Assembly: GCA_010645155.1 (NCBI GenBank)
Contig: JAAGOF010000043.1
Coordinates: forward strand, 161,326-225,325
Direction of reading: 5' to 3'
From: Tigriopus japonicus
Taxonomy: Eukaryota > Arthropoda > Copepoda > Harpacticoida > Harpacticidae
DNA: 64,000 bases
Shown here: piece after piece, positions 12,901 to 24,900 of the stretch
How the letters are laid out: the number at the start of each line of letters is the position of its first letter
Numbering within the stretch: the stretch's first letter is position 1
Made by a program: the position numbers and the translations under genes
The notes under the pieces: generated by a model
Databases searched by the model: none
Seen by the model: the letters and a program-made list of their open reading frames with translations, nothing else
What the model was told of the DNA's origin: nothing

Positions 12901-15900
12901 TGACAAAAAAATGTGAATCTTGTATTATTTTTGTCTACAAAATTTGGCAAATTCGATTACTTTAGTCTTTTGATGAACTCTCAAGTTCATCTGTCGAAGC
13001 TTTTTTAACCCAATAGTAATCTTTTCTTTCTGTCTGTTGAGAAACACTTCGAGTACAAGTTAATTTGAAGGTGTAGATTGTATTTTATTGGTGCAAAGCC
13101 GCAACTGACAATCAAATTATTATTTTGCCTTAAGCATTAGCGTTGAACTTTCTCCGAAGTCATTATTTGCTTGGAAAATTTAGAACAACTCAAAAAGAAC
13201 TTGAAATGCAAGAAAATCCAAGTTTTTGGCCGATTAAACGAGAAAAGACGAATAAAATTGCCCGATCAGATGAAAAAAGACGACTAAAATCCAAATTAGA
13301 CGAAAAAAACTTCGCGACGAATAAAGGTAGAAAAGATGAAAAAAGACGAAAAAGTTTATTCGTCTAAAGTTATTGTCCCTAGACATTTATACTTCCTTTA
13401 CAGAAACTAATTTGTCACTTATATTTCTTCACTATATTTTCCCTATATGCTCGAAAGCGTTTTAACCTGCCTCAAAGTTTTAGTATGAAATACTGCAGGC
13501 TAATAATATAAATTTTAGCAGTATTGTAAACTACTAATAGAGTGCACCTCTCTGAAAGCTGATTTCTTTTGGTGCATTTATCAATTTCGAAATAGTGAAT
13601 TTACCTAATTTGCAATTGTTGATAATATTATCTTAAGCTTTTCACGCACTTATTGGAAAGCTAATCAGGCCAATAGGCAGAAAATAGTGATTTTTTTACA
13701 ACAAATCAAAACCCCCCCAAAATAGTTTTGTTGTACCAAAACAATTCGAGAAATGATTCTTTAACCCACATGGTATTGCGCACAGACCAAGCCCCAGACT
13801 TCTCAGTTCTAGCTAAACAGGCAGACTAGGGTAACAGTAGTTTGATCCGTGACCTCTAGATGACTCAACTTGTATTTTCTGGATTGACTCTGAGACACAA
13901 ACTTCATGTAGGATCTTTGTGTTACAAACAACGCAACGCACTCTATGAGCTTCATCATGAAGCACCGCTTTCAAGAACAACTCTAGGTAATCCTAGAGCT
14001 CTAGGTAATCCCTTCCAGAGGGTGCTTTTGGGCGCCGTCAAAACTGAGATATCTTAAAGTAATTTAACTATGATATTGCGCGAGGTTTTCCTCGATTTAA
14101 AAACAGCTGATAAGTGTGACAAGGTTGCGCGTCGATTAAATGTCTGGCCCGCAAATTGCCAATCTAACCTGAGTTTGACAACTCAAGTGTCAAGGGTTTC
14201 ATTGGATCTTGAGTCTTCTGTATTCCAAAATATGTTTTCATTGACAATAACAAGTATTGGGCACCTGAGTTTGCACCCAATTTGAAACTTAAACCGGGCT
14301 ATGTGAAGCTCTATTTTTGCTTCAAGTACATAATCTTAAACTCTTTATAGCCATTTGCAACTCAAATCTCTCAGTCTTTCTTCATCTTTTCCAAATTTAC
14401 ATCAAATAAACACTTGTAGAGATTTGACCAATTTCTGAATCATATTTTCGCGAAAAAAACAATTTTAAATCTGGGCCTTAGTAATTCATAAAAAGAAAGA
14501 AATTAAAGAGTAGGGTTTACCTTCAACTGGAAATTGTGTTTTGTCATTGTCTGAAACAAACATACATAATATTAGTTGAGACGCATAACAAACAAAAGAA
14601 TTGCATGGTTATCGACTATCTCATCGCGCATTCAAATTTTGAAAGAATTCCATGCTAAGTTATTTCATAGGAATGAAGATTGAAACAATTAAGAAACTAT
14701 TTCAAAATGATTGACACTGAATCCTAAGCCTTCCATTAGCAACTTACTTGTTTTTTCTGAATTGGCATTTGTAAAGGAAAGGAGAGAGAGGTGAGAGAGA
14801 AAAAGAGAGATCTATTTCATACGGTGGCTCCCACCCAGTGATGAGGTACAGTCAACTTCGGATATAAGGGACCCGGCGGGACCACCGAAATTCGTCCCTT
14901 ATATCCGACTGTCCCTTATCTTCGACCGAAATTGCATGGAAATCGATCATCCGGACCTTCCAAAACAGTCCCTTATAAGCGAAAATCCCTTACATCCGGG
15001 TCCCTTATATCCGAAGTTGACTGTATACGTTGTTTGCGGAGGACAAAAATGGCTAAATATCAAATTGGCCACCCACTCAAAAAATTTGGATAGTAGGGAG
15101 ACTTTTTTGTAGCCTCGAGTTTTGAATTTTTTGAGTCGCGAAAAAATGATAACATTTAACCAACTTCCAAAGAGTTCCTCCCAGATGTTTAGTTACGTCC
15201 ACTGAAACGATTAATCTTGCCCTTTTAACAAAAAACGTACTCTTTTGAACACCAAAAAGATCTTAGTACTTAACATATCAACTAGAAACTTAGTATACTT
15301 GTATTAATTTTGGCATTTTTTTTGGCTTAAAAAGTTAAATTTGGCCATTGCATGAGCCAATTTAGGAGTCCCGCCCTGTTCCGTCATCAACAAGCATTTC
15401 TAAAATGGAGGCACCACCTCACAGTAGTAAAACGTGCAAGTTGAAATGAGAGTTTCTGAATTCTCCAAGAGAAATTGATGTGCCATAGAGATCCAAGTGG
15501 TTCAAGAAAAGGCTTGCGGGCCCTTTGGAGTGGCTTCATAAAGCCACAGACCAATCCCCAGACTTCTCAGTTCTAGCTAAACAGGCAGACTAGGGCGACA
15601 GTAGTTTGATCCGTGACCTCTAGATGACTCAGCCTGTATTTTCTGGATTGACTCTGAGACACAAACTTCATGAATGATCTTTGTGTTACACACAACACAA
15701 CGCACTCAATGACCTTCATCATGAAGCACAGCTTTCAAGAATAATTCTAGGTAATCCCTTTCAAAGGGTGCTTTTGGGCGCCGACAAAATTGAGATATCT
15801 TTAATTAATTTATCTATGATTAAGCCAAGAGCATAGAATCTTCCTCAAAGAATGGAGAAGAAATGATTGATCAATATTACAGCTGACATGAATGGAGACT

Positions 15901-18900
15901 GAAGCAACGATTGAAACTGCAACTTTACAACATTTCAACATTACGAATCTATGTTGTCTGGTGAGCAATTACACTCGGCCTTCTTTTTTAATAACGCACT
16001 TGTACGCGCGCCTACTCTGGCTTCTTTAATTTAACATCATTTGATTGCAACATCATGTAGTAAGTTTCAGCTCCCAACCACAGCGGTACCAGGGTTGTTA
16101 ATGATGGAAACAATCCAATCTCCATTCATATTCACGATAGGTTGGCCAACTAGGTCTGCCAATTAGCCTTCAGGGTCTATCATTTGTCTGTTGAATACTA
16201 TAAGAAAATAGTATTGAACATTTTGTAAAGACCTAAACGGGGACCAATTTGGCACAATTCGAACTAGTTCAATTTTGAGCTCCTTCGATTGCCATAAAAA
16301 TGGATTCCGAGTTGGCAGTGCTGCCATATTTTATGGTAGATAAGGTCTATAGAGGTTGTGAAGAATTGATTGTTGTCTTTCGCTATGGACGCTGCCAAGA
16401 CCTGCCGTGTGGACATCGCTGTAGGCCAGCCAGCACTGTCCAGGCACTGAAAGAGACAAATTTCCTAATATTTCAAGTAAATTTGCCAACAATGTCACCA
16501 ACCAATGTCCTTTTTGATATCGGTAAACAATTATGATACTTATTTATCAGTACAATTTCACACATATTGCGAAATAGTTAAAATTATGTTGAGTTTTGTC
16601 TCTTCCCTAGTGCATGGACAACGCTGGCTGGCCTTGAGCGATGTCTACGCAACAGGCTGGTGGGGCAGGAATAGAGGGGGACAACAAACAATTCTTCACA
16701 ACCTCTATTGTCTGTTAACACATCTGTACTGTTAACGTCTCCACCAAGGGGAGCACGTTGATTTTGGGCTTGTTTGGGCGGCCAGTTGGCTTTCTTCTCG
16801 AATTTCGGCAGAATTTTTAACAACTTTTCAGCTGCTTTTTTAGTGCGTCATTGCCTGCCTCGACACACTTACATGAGCATTTTCAACACAGTGCGCCGTC
16901 TGGTGAAATGTAATGGTAAACTGGAGTTAGTCACCCCACCTGGTCTCCACCTATTCTTTTCAAATGAGGATGATACATGGATAAGTAAATAGAAATTTGT
17001 ACAATTTTTTTTCCTCCACTAGATCATCAACATGTTGAACTTCTCGATCTCCCTACTGAATCTGACCACACCTTCCACTCATGCAATAAATCCGCTGACA
17101 GGCTCGTGGGATCACAGTCTGATGAAATTGAGGTGGATTGCATAATTAGGTGCGATCAGTGATTACTGATCAATATCCAGATGCCGTTGCCTCTTCCGGA
17201 ATTGAACATTCTGGGCTTTCTGGGGATGTTTTTGTTTAAAGACAACGGCGCTCATCTGATGTGTTTAAGAAGATGTTTTAAGAAATTGAGAAAAACTCTT
17301 TGTCAGCTGTGTGGAGGTACCAACAAAACCAAAAATGGTTGCAATACGTCATTATGGCGTCATTCAATTAAACACCATCCAAATGAAGTGGAAGAAAGGA
17401 AAGGTGAGAATTCAAGAGTGTAAAGTAGAAAACATTTCACATTTCTTGGAACTAATTTCAAACTATTTCTTGTTAAACTTTAGCAAGCCTAGAGCTCTAA
17501 GCAAGCCCATACAAAGAACCTGAGGCTAGATTTTTAGACGCAAAGATCGATCTCAAGATCGGACTTAGAGTACTATAGTACGATCTTGAGATCGATCTTT
17601 GCGTCTTAAAAACTAGCCTCTGATCATGGATCCGGGATCCTATGAAATTAGAGCGGATTAACGTAGAGTGTGTACAAAATAGAGCGAATCAAAATAGTGC
17701 CAGTTCAAAATAGAGCCTCTTCATAAGAGAGTGAATCAAATTAGAGCCAGGTCAAAAGAGAGTGTATTGAATAAGAGCGAAAATAGCGTTCGTTCAATTC
17801 CTCGATTTTAACTTGAGAAGAAAATTATAAATGACAAATTAAATAAATTAGTTAGCAATGTTGGAGGAGTTCAAAAAGACCCAAAAGGATAAGGAAAAGC
17901 TTTTTTACCAAGGCTCCTTTTTATGATAGAAAATCCCAACAAACAGGGTCGGCAGCCATAGTGTAGACGCTATAAGACTATCAGAAATAATACAATTTTT
18001 TATATTTTTTCAATTTAAACTTTCAAAATCCCAAGGTGTTAATGAACAGAAGTTAATTCTTTCACATTTTCTTTTTGAAGCCAATGGGCATGAAGGGGCT
18101 ATTGGCATTGATGAGATAATTGAGACAGTTGGCACTTTTCTTTTTATGGAAAATGACCTTCATGAAGAAATTTTTCTAGGCTATGGAACAATTTTTCCCC
18201 AAAAAGAGCCTTTCAAATACTTAAAAGCAGCCTAGTTCACTCTAACCTCAGGAAATTACAGCAATTACTTTTTTACTAAATTTTTTTGACAGCAAAAAGT
18301 ACGTTTTGTTGCTTTTATCTAAAATTTCGCTACATAAGTTGAAAGGGTTCTTCCGAACTTTGGAATTAGGAATGCCCAACTTTGAATAACAAGATGGCCA
18401 GAGGAGATTGGTTCCTGGGGCAAATAAACCTAAAAACAAAAAAAATGTTTAATTGAAGGCTTCCAATTTCTCCATTTGTTTTCAAATTACTTTGCAAAAC
18501 TTCTCAACATACTTTAACCATGCCATTGCCCATAAATGCAACATTTTTCGAAAATCTGACCCTTGAAAACTGAGATTTTTTTTGGCAAGCCTACACTGCT
18601 AACGGCAGCAGGTCCGTAAAATGATACGGTAATCACTCCCATACATATTTGAAAGAAAATTTATATCTTCACTCTATTATGATTGGCTCTAAAATGTCAC
18701 GCTCTCTTATGATTTGGCTCTAATTTGATTTGGTTCTATTTTGATTGGCTTTATTTTGTACCCACTCTCTTTTGATCCGCGCTATTATCATATAGTCCCC
18801 ATGGATCCATATGCTAAGTCTTCACCCAAGAAAGATCATTTGGACCGGGCATTGGTAACGATGATTGCCCGAAATCTTCAGCTAATCTCAATGGCACCAT

Positions 18901-21900
18901 ATAAAGGTTCAGAAATTGATGCCTGGCATTGGACCCCCGTTACCACGTTACCAAATTCCAAGTCGAAAATCGTATCAACTACTCTGATACCATCGTTGAT
19001 CAAGGAAACTGAACATCATGTCCAATTGCAATTAAATTCTGGGTTTAGCTTTCAATTACCACCAATTTGTGGACGTCTGTCAATAGTCCTTCATTCATGG
19101 TTGTAACTGCGCACTTTTGGGATCCAAAAAACTCTTCTTTAAGTTCCCTTGGCTTGTTCTGGATTATGCCAGATTTCATGGCCGCCATACTTTGAAGATG
19201 TTGGCCAACGAGCTTACGAAAGTGCTTGATACTTCAGAAAGAAGCGTCGTCAGAACACCAGCGACGGCCGCTTTATCATGAAGCTTTAAAAAAGCCAAAC
19301 AAACCGGGAAATACAAGAGAGAAAAAATACAGCAAACAGGAGCCTTTGACCGAAAAATATCCATGGAAGGGATTGAATCCCTCTTATTTTATGATCCAAT
19401 GACTGGATTGATCTTTACTCGCATGATCTATGTAAATTGATTGCAAAATCGACTTTTGTTGTAATTTGAACTTCCTGATTGATGGTGGCGACAACAACAA
19501 TGGCAAACATTTGATATTTCGAAAAATCCAAACAACTTGACTGTGACAACGCTTCTTTCCTATGAGCTTCTTTTCTTCCCCAAGTGGCCCAAAAGTGGTT
19601 GCCAACCCCTGTTCTTGACGCTTCAAGGACTCCGGTCAGCTGACGATCACGGTCGTCAGCCATCAGCCAACACGTCTGGGAATTCTACTCTACAACAAAA
19701 AAAAATCCAAGCCCTGGTTAAGCGGTTTTAGCCCAACAACAACTCCAACTTGCACAACATTTTCTTTCAAAATGTTCCTTCATTTTCCTTTGGAAATGGT
19801 ACCTGCACCATGGAGGTGTTGAAGAGGATGGAAGAGGAGTTACACTCAAGATTCCACCACAGATATTTCTGTTGAGATACTTGGACTAATGGTTATAGCA
19901 AGATTCTTTTTTGGCATTTCCTCATTGTTATGAAGACTTAAATCCTTTAGAGAGCTGAATGTCAAAACATTCACGAGACAAGAAGTGTGCTTGGACCTCT
20001 AAAACTAAGGTGGAGAACATTCAGTCAATGTAAATATGGAGAATGGATGTGACCCCAATGAGGACGGAGAGCGGGAGAGAGGACAACACGTGTTAGTAAG
20101 ACAAGAACGAGTGATGATTTATTTCCATCAGTTGATTGCGTTATTCCTTGAAATGTTCAAGAGGATTCAAGAGCTAAAAGATCCCATCATGTTATTTTTA
20201 AATGACCCTCCTATATCTAAAAAATTGGAAAACATCAGTGGAAACTCTTGGAAGGTTTTGAATAAAGCTGTGGAGGTACTCAATCCTCTGTATGAGGCTA
20301 TTGTGGAGTTATCCGGGGTTAGAAAACCAATGGGTTCCAAAGTTGTTTCAATGGATTAGTCTGGCCCAGTTTTGTGACAACTTTTTTTTCTTTCCACTGG
20401 GGCTAACTTCCTTGTCTCCATAGTAGTAAAATGAGCTAGTGCTTTGTTTGGTTTAAACATGTCTACAAAGGCTTGCAGATGGCCTATGACGCAAATGAGC
20501 ACAAATTCCAACGTCCAAGAGGTAAATTGATATGCTATGAAAGAATCATTTTGAAGAATTATTGTCAAAATGTTGAGTAATTAACAATTTAACACACTTT
20601 CCTCCCGGTTTTGGAACAACTTACATGAGAGTAGGATACTAGTCAGCCTTACTGCCAGAAAGTTCACAAAGAGCACATAGCACATTAGTCACATATTACA
20701 TAGTTTGCAAGAGCTTTGAATTGAATTTAACACTAAAATAAGTGAAAATGGTCTTTAATGATGTTTTCATGTGCTAAATGTTGCTTTTTCAATGATTTTG
20801 TTGCTTTTGACCACAGGAAACAAAGAGCAAATCCATGAAATTACTTCAGTTAGTAATTTGCACAATATGGTAATGATTTAGACAAGCACAATGGACGAAG
20901 AAGTGCTCAAAGAATATGCAACACCCCAAGGAATAAGCAGCAATTGAAAAATGCTGATTCATTGCAACTAAAGATGTACAGAAAATCAAATCAAAACAAG
21001 CAAATATTGAACAAAAAACCCAGATGATGCCTATGAATTGCCAAAAAGTACCACTAATATTTGGTTTCAACATTATAAATATTGCAACTTGTGTTGAATT
21101 TGCACCAAATAGAGGTATGATGCACAATTCAAAAATGGAAAGACTTGTTAAAATACCCTTTATTCGAAATACCCTATCTTATGGGAAATATTTGTTACCC
21201 TTCAAAATATTTCTGTAAATTAAATTGATATTTTGAAAACTTGATGGGCTACTGTCTAACCCTCCGTGCAAGTTGTCCTTAGCAGGAGAAATTTCTGGAC
21301 AACTTGCATGGAGGCTAAGAGAGTTGCCTATCATGTTTTCAAAATGTCTTGCTGATTTCAAAAAGATTCTGATGGATGTCAAATGTCTCTTATGACATGT
21401 AGGAAATCTTGAATAAATGGTAGTTAACAAACTATCAACATTATTAAAATGTAAAAAAATGTTACTTTTTACATTATTAAACAGTTCTTTTCACATCCTA
21501 GTTTTCTGCATCAAAGTCCTATTTGATACAAATTGAAACCAACAGTTTTTTTTAAATAATCATCATGACTTTACCTAAAGAAGCTCATGGGAAAGAAGCG
21601 CTGACACAGTCAGGTTGTTTGGTTTTATTAAAGCTTCTAATATTTTGCCACCATCAATGACAAAGCTTAAGTCATAACAAAAGTCAATTTTGCAATCAAT
21701 TTAAATAGAACATGCCTGTAAAGATTGATCTAGTCATTGGATCATAAAATAAGATGGATTGAAGCCCTTCCGTGGATATTTTATGGTCAAAGGCTCAGAG
21801 GGATTTGTTGTATTTTGTTCTCTTTCACTTCCCTCTTGTTTTGCTTGTTAAAAGCTTCATGATAAAGCCACCGTTGTTAGTGTTCTGATGACACTTCTTT

Positions 21901-24900
21901 CACATGAAATTCTGTAAGTTTACCCAGTTCTTTATCTATATTATGCTCAACACGTGGGTTCAAATCAATGAAGGGCGTACTGCAAGGAGATCCAAGCTCC
22001 CCTACCCTATTCAATCTATTCGTGCACGACTTGCCCAATTATCTTCACCATGAGGGCGTTCTCCTTGAAGACAAAAAGGTCGCATACTTAATGTACGCGG
22101 ATGACCTCTGCCTTTTAGGTTGCTCAGAAAACGACCTTCAAGCTGGCTTGAATGACCTTGAGAACTACTGCGCGGCAAACCATCTTTCAGTCAACATCCA
22201 GAAGTCGAAAACTCTGGTGTTTCATAAGGGGCGACTCCCTCAGTGTTCGTTCCGCTTTGGAGATCACGTTATAGAAAGACTGAACGAATTCAAGTACCTC
22301 GGCGTCACCTTCAGCTCGCACTTATCGTTTTCGAGTCATCTCCGGGATGCAAACGTCAGAGCGCGGGCCAAGATTGGGTTCCTCTTTCCTACCCTAAACC
22401 TCTCACAAATGCCACTTCCTCTTGTATTGAGAGTTTTCCAAGTCTATATAATGCCAACCTACGAGTATGCCCTTCCAGTGTGGAATTCTGGCCCAATCGC
22501 CAGATCTGCTTGGGACGCCGCAAACGCAGTATTCACAAAATACCTAAAACGATATCTGGGGGTACCATTTGCATCCAATAATGTGATAGTACACATCCTC
22601 ATGTAAGTTGTTCTAAAACAGGGAGAAAAGTGTGTTAAATCATTAATTACTCAATAATTCTTCAAAATGATCCTTTCACAGCATATATCTACCTCTTGGA
22701 CCTTAAATTTGTGCTCATTTGTGTGATAGGTCATCTGCAAGCCTTCGTAGACATGTTTGAAACAAAGCACTCACTCATTTTACTACTATGGAGACAAGGA
22801 AGTTGGCCCCAGCGGAAAAAAGTTGTTTCAAAACTGGGCCAGACTAGAGACGCTCTAATGAGAGACGGGCGAGGTTGAGACCGGCTTCAATGACGTCATC
22901 CAATTCGCTTCATGTGATTGGCTGATACCCTTTTGGGCGCCGTTTTCAACATTTCCAAACAGACAGAAGCCTCAACAAGCTGTCGCTCAATCCAGTGCCT
23001 CCGCATCTTTCTCTGAAGCAGAACGTTTGCGTTTTTCTAGAGGCCAACTTAATGTGCTGTAAAATGGGTTGATGCTTCCAACTTCTATTTTTCTGCTCAT
23101 AACCCAACTTGAAAGTTTGCAATTTAACACTCTGAACATTGAGCAAGGTCATTGGAAAAGGTTTTAGTAAACATTCCATTTGACAATTTTTTACGTCCAA
23201 AGCATGGAGAGCCTGTTTATTTGGAAATGTTTTTAGTTAAAAAAATCGTTTACTTTTCTCCATGGCGCTTGAGTCAAAACCCCGCCTGTCTCTGACAATA
23301 AAACGTCTCTAGGCCAGACTAATCCATTGTAACCTTGCTAATAGCACACTTTGAATCAATTAAGTTGTAGAGGCTTCCAGCACATTTAAACATGAATTGG
23401 CCAATGTCGTGCTTGAACAAATAAAAAGGGATTCAGCTGAATTGAAAAAATGCTTGAATTTGCTGGAAGAACTTCATTGGATCCCAGGTTTGAGGGTCAT
23501 TGCTTCTGCAGTGCAACCAGCAAAATTTCGGCTATTACCCTCCTTGGATTGGAAATTGAAAGCATCCACATGTCAAGCAACGGAAATTCCTCTCAGTCTT
23601 CCATTTCATTGATGAAAGCTGACCCCTCTCCAGCAAAAAAAGAAGCCCTACTCTCTTTGGGATGCATTTGAAGCAGAAGTTACAAATCAAAGTGATCAAG
23701 TCAAGACAACAGCCATTGAAGCCGCCGCAATTTCCTCCTAAATAACATTCCTAATTCCAACATTTCCAAGTAAAGGAACTTTACTTTAAAATTGTTATCC
23801 AATTGGTATAGAAATTTGCAAGCACAATAAGGTATGTTTCAGATCTAGAAAAAACAGAAGATTTATTTATCAAATGCTAGGTTGGGTGAGTTTGACTGGT
23901 CCATTTTTGATTAGTTTAGCAGTGATTGACGATTTGAGTAACGAAATGAAACCAAAAGTTTCTTCATCAAGAGAGTTTAACATTAAATGGAAGTCACATC
24001 AAACAAAAAAATTCTACTAAGGGTATTTCTAATTCTGAAATTGACACCATTACATCAAAGTTTGCAAGTGGCCTGGTTTTGGTCACAAACTAACATTGGT
24101 TAACATCGGTGATTAACGTTTTCATGAGTTAAATGAGTTAAAACATAGGAGGTGGACCTACTAGCAATCAATGGGCTCGATATTTTGATTTGCCTTTGGA
24201 GTTAGCCAGCCCAAATTGATGATCTGATGGCCTGACTCTGATTACGCGTGCCTCTAAGTCTTCAGAATGAAATGCTCCCATCAAGATATAATTGTGGATT
24301 TTTGCGCTCAATCTGATTGTTAAATTTTGGATAAAGAGATCTAAGAAAACCAATCAAAGCCTATCAAACTTGTAGAGGCTATCTTTGCAATCAAAAGACA
24401 TGATCTCCTGGCCTTGAAGGATCCTCAGCCCCAGTCTTGCGTGTTCCAGACCTTGTTGAGCCCCAAGACTTCAAACATTTTCATTCAAATCCACAAACCG
24501 GGATTTAATCCTCATAATTTCACTCGTTTTGTCTCAAGGACGTCGTGATTACTAAAATTAATGTAGCTGGAAGCTGAAAAAACTTGATACGTGACCTGGT
24601 CACCTTCACCTGGTGTAAAGATTATCTGCCTTTCAACCAGGTTTTTTTAACCAAACATTGTCAAGCATACTTCTACAATGTTGCTTTGGACATCAAACAT
24701 ACTTGTGGCTTTGATTTTTGCTCACAGAAAGTCAGCGTTTTAACCATTTTGGCTTGCCTTTGCTTCAATTCCAATCCGGAGCAACAGGCTGATCTGATCC
24801 AGACCTGTCAAAAGTGTCCTTCAATATTTATAGCGCGGGCCTGGAAAAATACTTCTTTGGCTGTGGAGCGGAAATTCTAGACCAGGGATCGGCAACCTGT

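Larger units (their letters stand above)
20353..23325. mobile_element. 2.97-kb element with about 280-bp terminal inverted repeats (GGATTAGT ends, AT duplication)
   Basis: The left arm 20353-20637 and the right arm 22607-22844 plus 23312-23325 are inverted copies. The right arm is split by a later 467-bp insertion. AT lies on both sides, and taking AT as the duplication restores the hAT transposase frame across the site. The interior holds a LINE fragment, arm 2 of repeat R and a long hairpin. The ends GGATTAGT...ACTAATCC, with AT outside, are shared with MITEs at 37091-37359 and 61441-61711. Confidence 0.65.
17181..23760 (+). pseudogene. hAT-family transposase gene split by later insertions
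   Basis: Pieces occur in correct order. 17181-17423: BED-type zinc finger (CQLCGG...SLWRHSIKHH). 17490-17521 joined to 18809-19220: SSPKKDHLDRALVTMIARNL and LWTSVNSPSFMVVTAHFWD, typical of the hAT region around the first catalytic Asp, which reads Asn here. 20150-20352: SWKVLNKAVEVLNP and ELSGVRKP. 23328-23760: LDPRFEGHCFCSAT and SLWDAFEAEV of the C-terminal hAT domain. The middle (second Asp region) is missing and replaced by repeat sequence at 19237-20149. Insertions: a palindromic MITE (17522-17620), a 1167-bp element (17634-18800) and a 2.97-kb element (20353-23325). Removing the first two restores one continuous frame. It sits in intron 1 of the ShK gene on the opposite strand. Confidence 0.75.
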
